From the NCBI GenBank assembly GCA_017622815.1, contig JAGAQH010000029.1, forward strand, positions 62,001 through 126,000: a stretch of 64,000 nucleotides of DNA. Direction: 5' to 3'. Of the stretch, positions 58,561 to 64,000 are shown in pieces. Position 1 is the stretch's first letter, and each line of letters opens with the position of its first letter. The translations under genes and the position numbers were made by a program. This DNA is from Bacteroidaceae bacterium. Lineage in GTDB: Bacteria > Bacteroidota > Bacteroidia > Bacteroidales > Bacteroidaceae. Below the pieces are notes generated by a model that had not been told where the DNA came from, did no database searches, and saw only the letters and a program-made list of their open reading frames with translations.

Positions 58561-58944
58561 CTATCTACTCATTGCCATTGATACACCGATGGTATCAACT
58601 TTAACACCACATGGTGGATTCTCCTTATCAATACGTATGTTCAATGATTTGATAGATGAAAAATCGGTTATCAGTTTATGCCCCACCCTGTAGGCAAGAT
58701 GTTCAAGCAGAGCAGATGATACCGACATTTCCTGCTTCACCACCTGTATGATATCGGCGTACGAAACAGTTCCAACAAGATTGTCATGAAGGACAGCTTC
58801 ACTAGATACTTCAACATCAATATGAAGAGTAACATAGAACATGGCTCCTACTATGCGCTCCTGGGGCAAGACACCATGACGGCCTTGAAGAGCAAGGCGG
58901 TGGATATGGATAGTAACGGTATCGGGAGTGGTGGAACTATTCAT
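58561..58944 (-). CDS. folB: Dihydroneopterin aldolase
   Basis: A 127-residue folate-pathway enzyme that splits dihydroneopterin into 6-hydroxymethyl-dihydropterin and glycolaldehyde. Family features are IHRLALQGRHGVLPQER near residues 14-30, VSYADIIQVVKQEM near 63-76, LLEHLAYRVGHKLI near 82-95 (active Glu) and NIRIDKENPPCGV near 105-117. The start is ATG 58944, which overlaps the last codons of the upstream gene by 8 bases. A longer frame to 58977 exists, but it runs further into that gene. Confidence 0.92.
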   Translation of the reverse strand: MNSSTTPDTVTIHIHRLALQGRHGVLPQERIVGAMFYVTLHIDVEVSSEAVLHDNLVGTVSYADIIQVVKQEMSVSSALLEHLAYRVGHKLITDFSSIKSLNIRIDKENPPCGVKVDTIGVSMAMSR

Positions 58945-60166
58945 CGTTGTCCTCCAGGGTTTGTGAGACATCGGCATCCGAACCTCCGGAGGGAAGATAG
59001 CGTTTCAGGGCCTTGGCCACGCCGGACACCCATGTGTTCATGTTGTCGGAATCCAGTTGGAGGGATGATATCAAGGCTATGACATTCTCCATGGGCATAC
59101 CGTAGCGCAGGATACCGGAAATGAGTTTGGCATAGTTCCAGTATTCGGGATTGAAGCGCTCGGAGAGTCCCTCGATGGTAATCTTGTAGCCGCGCTTGTT
59201 CACGAACTGGAAATCGTAGCGGCGCGCCCCGTCCCTAAGGACACGGCGCAGGATGTGTCCGTTGCTCACACTCTTGGGAATCATGATACCCTCGTCATCA
59301 TCCAGTATGCCTGTAAAAATCTCGTAGGGACGTCCGTTCAGCAATCCCACGAATGCCACCCAACGGTCTTTCTTGTTCTGGAAGCGCACGATGTCGCACT
59401 CCAGAGATTCAGGACGGGGATTCCTCTTGCCAAGCAGCACATCGCCCTGGAAGCCCTGACGACGAATGGCCTCGTCCAGAGTGATGGACATGGCACGGTT
59501 GGCCTCTGCTGTATAGCGTATGTCGGTAAATACCTGTGCAAGCGTATCCTTACCGTTTATCTCCACGAAGTGCTGGTTTTCCGGCAAGGACTCCTTGTAG
59601 GCATATAGGGCATCTATGCGCTCGGAGGAGTATGGCGAGTAAGTCTCGCGATGCACAAAAGCCTCCAACGGAAGGCGGTCGGAGGGTTGCGGTGTCTCGT
59701 CGGGCCATCCCAGTGTGATGGTTGCCACCGGGAAAGTGAGTGCCGGCAAGCGCAAGGTATCAATGATAAGTTGCGGATTGTAAACGGTAGTACCAAGGAA
59801 GCAGAGCCCCAAACCTTCGGCCTCGGCCAAATCGCAGAAGCACTGGCAGAAGAGCAAGGCATCGGTGAGCGCGTTCTGATAGGAAAGGAAGTTGTCGTAG
59901 CCGGGATGCCCCTGACGGTTCTGCGCCCAGTCGGTAGTACGGCGGAAATCGGCACAGAAGGTGAGCACTACCGGTGCTCCGGTCACCATGGGTTGCGAGA
60001 AGTGGGCAGGGGCCAGACGCTCCTTCATGGCCTCATCGCGTGTCACGATCACGCTGTATAACTGAAGATTGCCCATCGTCTGGGTGTGGGAAGCCTTTTC
60101 CAGAAGGCTGTTCAGCAGTTCATCGCTGACGGGACGGGAGGTGTACTTGCGGACGGTTGCTCTCAT
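58937..60166 (-). CDS. Nitroreductase-family protein fused to a TSCPD-like (class II RNR C-terminal) domain
   Basis: 409 residues. Residues ~1-185 are an FMN nitroreductase domain: RATVRKYTSRPVSDELLNSLL at the N-terminus, GLGLCFLGTTVYNP near 119-132 and FPVATITLGWPDETP near 145-159. Residues ~225-395 (DIVRFQNKKDRWVAFVGLLNGRPYEIFTG, with NGRPYEIF; IEGLSERFNPEYWNYAKLIS; ILRYGMPMENVIALI) resemble the TSCPD-type region near the C-terminus of adenosylcobalamin-dependent ribonucleotide reductases. The RNR catalytic barrel is absent. The gene is 10 bases after dnaA and overlaps folB. Function unknown. The domain resemblance is from memory and has not been computed. Confidence 0.7.
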   Translation of the reverse strand: MRATVRKYTSRPVSDELLNSLLEKASHTQTMGNLQLYSVIVTRDEAMKERLAPAHFSQPMVTGAPVVLTFCADFRRTTDWAQNRQGHPGYDNFLSYQNALTDALLFCQCFCDLAEAEGLGLCFLGTTVYNPQLIIDTLRLPALTFPVATITLGWPDETPQPSDRLPLEAFVHRETYSPYSSERIDALYAYKESLPENQHFVEINGKDTLAQVFTDIRYTAEANRAMSITLDEAIRRQGFQGDVLLGKRNPRPESLECDIVRFQNKKDRWVAFVGLLNGRPYEIFTGILDDDEGIMIPKSVSNGHILRRVLRDGARRYDFQFVNKRGYKITIEGLSERFNPEYWNYAKLISGILRYGMPMENVIALISSLQLDSDNMNTWVSGVAKALKRYLPSGGSDADVSQTLEDNDE

Positions 60167-60176
60167 CTTATTATGC

Positions 60177-61571
60177 TTACATCTTCTTCTCTATCTCGCG
60201 GATTTCCTTCCTGAAGGCAGGATTCTCCTTCATCTTCTTCTCAATGTTGCGTATGCCATGAAGCACGGTGGCATGGGTACGACGGCCAATGACATAGCCG
60301 ATGTGCTTTGCCGTGTCGCCGGTATGCTTCTGTGCCAGATACATGGCCACCTGACGTGCCAGCACGAACTCGGCCTTGCGGCATTCTCCGTAGAGTTCCT
60401 CGTGTGTCACCTTGTAGTGACGGCACACGGTTTCCACGATGTCCTCTATGGTGAGGGTGCGGCGTCTGTAGCGCGTACTTTCCTTCAGTATCTTGCGTGC
60501 GAAGTCAAGGTTGATATTGGCACCATGCACCACACTGTATGCCAGCATGGAGTGCACCACGCCTTCCAGTTCTCGCACATTGTCCTGAAGGTGCTCTGCC
60601 ACATAGTCAATTACCTCCTCGGGTATGTCCAAACCGTCCTTGCGTACGAGGCGCACGAGGATGTCGTGGCGCAACTGCACGTCGGGCGACTCCAACTCGG
60701 CCAGCATGCCCCACTTGAAACGGGTGAGCATGCGCTCCTCCATGTCCTTGAGTTCCACGGGAGGGCGGTCGCTGGTCATGATTATCTGACGTCCGTTCAG
60801 GTGCAGATGGTTGAAGATGTGGAAGAAGGTCTCCAGAGTCTTCTCCTTGCCGGAGAACTCCTGTACGTCGTCCACTATGAGGCAATCTATGCTTTGATAG
60901 AAATGTATGAAATCGTTGGTCTTGTTGTTTATCCTGGCATCGGTGTACTGCACCTGAAAGAGGTGTGCCGATACATAGAGGACACGCTTTTCGGGATGCT
61001 TCTGACGAAGACGCACACCTATGGCATTGACCAGATGCGTCTTGCCGCATCCGCTGGGGCCGAAGATGAAAAGGGGGTTGAAGGTCTTGCGTGCAGGAAA
61101 GTCGGCAACGCTCTGCCCCACGCTACGGGGCAGGCGGTTGGAAACGCCCTCCAGGAAGTTGTCAAAGGTCTGTTCTACGTTCAGGAAAGACTCGAAATCG
61201 GATGCCGGCACCACGGCCTGCATAACGCCGGGAGCGCGGTTGAGCATGCGGTTGGATGTGGGTTCGCGCAACAGGGCGGTACGGTTGCCCTCTTCGCGTA
61301 CCACCTCGTCCTGGATGACGGCCACCTGATACACAAGTTTAGTGTCCGCACCGAACACATGGTACAGAGCCAGGTATATGAGTTGGCGGTAGTTCTCCTC
61401 CAGGTATTCGTAGAAGAACTGACTGGGTACGTATATGGCTACCTCCCTGGTCTCGAAATCATAGGATTTGAATCTTATGGGTTCGAACCAGGTGGCGAAC
61501 TGCTGTTGGTTAAGTCTGGAGCGTATCAGTTCCAGACATCTTTTCCACTGGTCTTGCGGAGTTGTCATCAA
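60177..61571 (-). CDS. dnaA: Chromosomal replication initiator DnaA
   Basis: A 464-residue initiator that binds DnaA boxes and opens oriC. Domain I is at residues ~5-75. The AAA+ domain III has Walker A FGPSGCGKTHLVNAIG near 170-184, Walker B CLIVDDVQEFSGKEKT near 229-244 and sensor motif IIMTSDRPP. Domain IV ends with the DnaA signature IGYVIGRRTHATVLHGIRNI near 425-444. Start codon ATG 61571; a second Met follows at once. I see no cluster of DnaA boxes in the adjacent gaps, so oriC need not be here. Downstream genes are the nitroreductase fusion and folB. Confidence 0.96.
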   Translation of the reverse strand: MMTTPQDQWKRCLELIRSRLNQQQFATWFEPIRFKSYDFETREVAIYVPSQFFYEYLEENYRQLIYLALYHVFGADTKLVYQVAVIQDEVVREEGNRTALLREPTSNRMLNRAPGVMQAVVPASDFESFLNVEQTFDNFLEGVSNRLPRSVGQSVADFPARKTFNPLFIFGPSGCGKTHLVNAIGVRLRQKHPEKRVLYVSAHLFQVQYTDARINNKTNDFIHFYQSIDCLIVDDVQEFSGKEKTLETFFHIFNHLHLNGRQIIMTSDRPPVELKDMEERMLTRFKWGMLAELESPDVQLRHDILVRLVRKDGLDIPEEVIDYVAEHLQDNVRELEGVVHSMLAYSVVHGANINLDFARKILKESTRYRRRTLTIEDIVETVCRHYKVTHEELYGECRKAEFVLARQVAMYLAQKHTGDTAKHIGYVIGRRTHATVLHGIRNIEKKMKENPAFRKEIREIEKKM

Positions 61572-61665
61572 GTTACTTTCCTTTCCTTATGTGGCGGTAA
61601 TGATGTTTCTTGTATCAGAGTCTCGGTTTAAGTGGCGGATTCTCCCCTCCTCCTTCAGGCACGAC

Positions 61666-62550
61666 CTACTTGTCCTTCTTTCCGAATACAGAGAAGTGGA
61701 CGTAGCGCTTGGGGCGTGCCTTTATGTCTGTCATAAGCGAATCCATGCTTCCCACTGTCCTGTTCAGGGAGTTGTACAGACTTCTGTCGTACATCAGCGC
61801 GCCCAGTGTGCCGTTGGGGTTGCGCATCTGGCTGACAATGGCATTGACGTTGCTGATGGTGTTGTTCACGCTATCGAGTGTGGGTCGGAGATCCAGAGTC
61901 TTGAAGTTCTCCGTGATAAGGAGGACGTTCTCTCCCACCTTGTTATACGTCTGTGCAATAGCAGGTATGTCTCGGCCCATGAGGGTATTCAGATGTCGGG
62001 TGGTATGTGTGAGGTCCGCGGTAACCTGCTCCACATTGCCGAGAATGGCCGGCAGGTGGGGATCGTTGACCAGACGGTTGAGCGATGTGACGAGCGTATC
62101 CAGTTTGTCTGCTATGGCTATCACCTTGGGCATTATATTCTCGGCCGTGGACATAAGTCCGGCTTCGTTGTTGCCGGGGATGGTGTCGCCATAATGATAC
62201 ACCTTGTCGGAGATGGGAGCCGGTGTTATGTTCATGGTACAGCCGCCCATAAGTCCGGCATCCAGGGTAACATCCGTACCGTGGCAGAGAATCAGATTGG
62301 GGTCCACACTGATTTCGATGAGCACATTGCCGGGATTCTTGTAGTCATAGAGGATGTCGGACACGATGCCCACCTCGAAACCATCGGCATACACCACACT
62401 GCTCTTTGCCAGTCCCTTGGCATTGGCAAATCGCACGTAGTATTCATTGTTGGTATTGAAGAGGGCCTTGCCCTTCAGAAAGTTTATTCCAAAGAAAAGC
62501 GCCACCAGGGCTGCTATACCCACCAGACCTATTTTATATTCCTTCTTCAT
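61666..62550 (-). CDS. MCE-domain (MlaD-type) lipid-transport protein
   Basis: 294 residues with one N-terminal transmembrane helix (residues 6-25, IGLVGIAALVALFFGINFL). The MCE domain spans about 35-115 (YYVRFANAKGLAKSSVVYADG, VGIVSDILYD, TDVTLDAGLMGGCTMNI). A C-terminal helical region (~125-285) probably extends into the periplasm. MlaD-type proteins form hexameric rings that move phospholipids between membranes. Partner genes (MlaE, MlaF) are not in the window. It lies 38 bases downstream of the amidase gene and is presumably cotranscribed. Confidence 0.88.
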   Translation of the reverse strand: MKKEYKIGLVGIAALVALFFGINFLKGKALFNTNNEYYVRFANAKGLAKSSVVYADGFEVGIVSDILYDYKNPGNVLIEISVDPNLILCHGTDVTLDAGLMGGCTMNITPAPISDKVYHYGDTIPGNNEAGLMSTAENIMPKVIAIADKLDTLVTSLNRLVNDPHLPAILGNVEQVTADLTHTTRHLNTLMGRDIPAIAQTYNKVGENVLLITENFKTLDLRPTLDSVNNTISNVNAIVSQMRNPNGTLGALMYDRSLYNSLNRTVGSMDSLMTDIKARPKRYVHFSVFGKKDK

Positions 62551-62588
62551 AATTCCTGTTTTTTATGTGACTGACCGTAATGTCCGGC

Positions 62589-63347
62589 CTACTTGTTCCT
62601 CTTGTAATATGCCTGGAAAGCATTGTATATGCTTCTGGCCAACTGTTTCTGGCCCCACTCGCTTGCCAGGAACTTCTCTTCCTGGCGGTTGTTGATGAAG
62701 CCGAGTTCTATGAGCACGCTGGGCATGCTGACCTCGCGCAACACAAGGAAACCTGCCTGATGCACTCCCTTGTTCACCCGCTTTGCCGTAGTGGCAAACT
62801 GCTTCTGCACCAAACGGGCGAAATCCACGCTGGAGGCCATATACTGGTCCTGCATGAACTCGAAGATAATGTACGACTCGCTGCTATTGGGGTCAAAGTC
62901 CTCGTACGTCTGCTTGTAATTGGTCTCCAGTGTGATGACCGAGTTCTCCCGTTTGGCAACGGCCAGGTTGTCTGCCGCACGGTGCATACCCAGGGTGTAG
63001 GTCTCCGTTCCCTGCGCCGTGGTGCCCTTGCGACCGGCGGCGGTACTGTTGGTGTGGATGGAGATGAACAGGTCGGCCTTTGCCTTGTTGGCTATGGCGG
63101 CCCTGCGTCCGAGTTCCACAAAAGTGTCCTTGCTACGGGTATATACCACCCTTATACCAGGATAGTTCTTCTTGATGAGGTCGCCCAAGGCAAGTGCAAC
63201 CTTCAGGTTTATGTCCTTCTCGCGTGAGATACGGCCTACGGCTCCCACGTCCCTGCCCCCATGACCCGGATCTATGACCACGGTGAATGCAAAGGCCTGG
63301 ACACAACACATGAGAACCGAGAATATAATCGTCAGGAAGCGCTTCAT
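62589..63347 (-). CDS. N-acetylmuramoyl-L-alanine amidase (AmiC-type, Amidase_3)
   Basis: A 252-residue exported zinc amidase that cuts the bond between muramic acid and L-Ala in peptidoglycan, important for daughter-cell separation. The signal peptide is residues 1-20 from MKRFLTIIFSV. The Zn-binding pattern is IDPGHGGRDVGAVG (His), REKDINL (Glu), FISIHTNS (His) and the catalytic Glu in SVLIELGFINN. I start at ATG 63347; the frame runs on to 63413, but the -7 promoter box lies inside that part. The inserted loop around AVAKRENSVITLE is typical of AmiC proteins that use an activator. Confidence 0.93.
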   Translation of the reverse strand: MKRFLTIIFSVLMCCVQAFAFTVVIDPGHGGRDVGAVGRISREKDINLKVALALGDLIKKNYPGIRVVYTRSKDTFVELGRRAAIANKAKADLFISIHTNSTAAGRKGTTAQGTETYTLGMHRAADNLAVAKRENSVITLETNYKQTYEDFDPNSSESYIIFEFMQDQYMASSVDFARLVQKQFATTAKRVNKGVHQAGFLVLREVSMPSVLIELGFINNRQEEKFLASEWGQKQLARSIYNAFQAYYKRNK

Positions 63348-63373
63348 TTCTCCAGTGCGGTTTATCAGTGGTG

Positions 63374-63381
63374 CAAAGTTA
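63374..63381 (-). promoter_or_regulatory. Promoter (-7 box) of the amidase/MCE operon
   Basis: Minus-strand TAACTTTG, 27 bases before the ATG at 63347. It is divergent from the promoter near 63476. Confidence 0.6.
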
Positions 63382-63475
63382 GCAAATAATATGGATACAC
63401 GTGCGTACGGCAATCACTTTTCATTAAAAAAAATAAAATTAACATGACCTTAAGTTCGGGTATACATATTTTTTA

Positions 63476-63483
63476 TATATTTG
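63476..63483 (+). promoter_or_regulatory. Promoter (-7 box) of the last gene
   Basis: TATATTTG matches TAnnTTTG. The leader to ATG 63531 is about 40 bases and A-rich. Confidence 0.5.
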
Positions 63484-63530
63484 CATGCGAGAAAAGGAAA
63501 ATACAGCCACAACACCTAAACAAACTAATT

Positions 63531-64000
63531 ATGAAGCAAATCTTTACCCTAATTCTCATGAGCATGCTATCCTGTCTTGGAGCGCAGGCCGAAGAGACAC
63601 GTGGAGTTGCAAACTCCATCCGCTACATAACCCTGAAAGACGGGCAGGTGATTGCAATCCCCGAGAAGTACATACTTGGAGAGAGCCAGGAGAACGGTAT
63701 CTGTACCCTCACACTGGAGGGCGACACCACCTTTGTCTATGGCGTGGACAACGTTGCCAACATTAGCGACAAGTACGAGGGCGAGAAGGCCAGCCTTCTT
63801 ACATTCGCCTTCACACATGCCGACAACGACCAGGTATACAAGGACGTCACCGCCACCATTACCGAGAACGGCGACACAATAGTGGTCAATGCCGACGTGC
63901 CGGTATTGGGCAAGCGCCTGCGCCCCAGCTTCACACTGAGCGAGGGTGCCTCCATGTGGGTAGACGGCGAACAGCAGGTAAGCGGACAGAGCAGCCACAG
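63531..64000 (+). CDS. Start of a secreted protein (3' truncated)
   Basis: The ATG at 63531 opens a frame that is still open at the window edge (156 codons and one partial). The signal peptide is MKQIFTLILMSMLSCLGAQA; a Cys at residue 15 lies within it, but there is no clear lipobox at the cleavage site. The mature part is beta-rich, with SIRYITLKDGQVIAIPEKYI near residues 29-48. From about residue 108 a repeated-fold segment begins (TATITENGDTIVVNADVPVLG, PSFTLSEGASMWVDGEQQVSG). This resembles the DUF5018-like domains of Bacteroidales surface proteins. Function unknown. Confidence 0.65.
   Translation, partial: MKQIFTLILMSMLSCLGAQAEETRGVANSIRYITLKDGQVIAIPEKYILGESQENGICTLTLEGDTTFVYGVDNVANISDKYEGEKASLLTFAFTHADNDQVYKDVTATITENGDTIVVNADVPVLGKRLRPSFTLSEGASMWVDGEQQVSGQSSH

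Noticed and set aside
60069..61631. A 520-codon plus-strand frame
   Set aside because: It lies antisense to dnaA and part of the nitroreductase gene, with no recognisable motifs.
61572..61665. Origin of replication next to dnaA
   Set aside because: No TTATNCACA-like boxes or AT-rich unwinding region are visible in the short gap. dnaA and oriC need not be adjacent in this phylum.

Overview
The window comes from a Bacteroidales chromosome, most likely Prevotellaceae or a close relative. The indications are SusC/SusD pairs with fasciclin (FAS1) lipoproteins, promoters of the Bacteroidetes type (TAnnTTTG at -7, sometimes TTTG about 20 bases upstream), A-rich leaders instead of strong Shine-Dalgarno sites, a BtuB/BtuG cobalamin locus, a Na+-pumping decarboxylase and a DUF6078-like protein. 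Species cannot be fixed from the sequence alone.

Layout. 1-1311: end of an unidentified gene, then miaA and its terminator. 1312-2248: a repeat-bearing gap with the promoter for 2249-21009, a seven-gene co-directional block of lipoprotein and outer-membrane genes: FAS1, SusC, SusD, FAS1, FAS1, SusC, SusD. It has no visible enzyme or regulator and ends in a terminator. 21283-26004: gdhA and a PEP/pyruvate-binding protein with two receiver-like domains. 26160-29062 (minus): a 5'-nucleotidase-family lipoprotein and a DUF3472-type lipoprotein. 29174-32651: a BtuFCD/FecBCD-type ABC transporter whose ATPase lies on the opposite strand beyond a small secreted protein. 32877-35090: a DPP IV-type peptidase, followed by a MITE-like element and tRNA-Arg(CCG). 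35508-37223: an AT-rich membrane-anchored Mrr-type nuclease gene in a repeat-rich island, then a small Cys-rich protein. 38890-46268: an M18 aminopeptidase and a three-part RND efflux operon interrupted by a four-helix-bundle (S23/Avd-like) gene. 46456-52467 (minus): GH16 enzyme, small membrane protein, and oadB-oadA-oadG. 52774-58475 (minus): cobalamin riboswitch, btuB, btuG and two exported proteins. 58561-63347 (minus): folB, a nitroreductase/TSCPD-like fusion, dnaA, an MCE-domain protein and an AmiC-type amidase. 63531-64000: start of a secreted protein that runs off the window.

How it works together. Most of the window concerns the envelope: nutrient capture by two SusCD pairs, cobalamin capture (btuB/btuG, perhaps served by the ABC transporter), efflux, and exported hydrolases. 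Energy metabolism is represented by gdhA and the Oad Na+ pump.

The most unusual signal is a set of related short repeats scattered between genes: ACGGAAAA-type runs, a palindromic module beginning GCGAGAGCAA, and 9-bp tandem arrays built on TCGGAGTA. They recur in composite form at several loci and in two cases have become coding sequence (the M18 aminopeptidase loop and the RND adaptor tail). Other points of interest are the nitroreductase/TSCPD fusion, a hairpin that covers the btuB start codon downstream of the cobalamin riboswitch, the membrane-tethered Mrr-type nuclease, and the FAS1/SusCD array.
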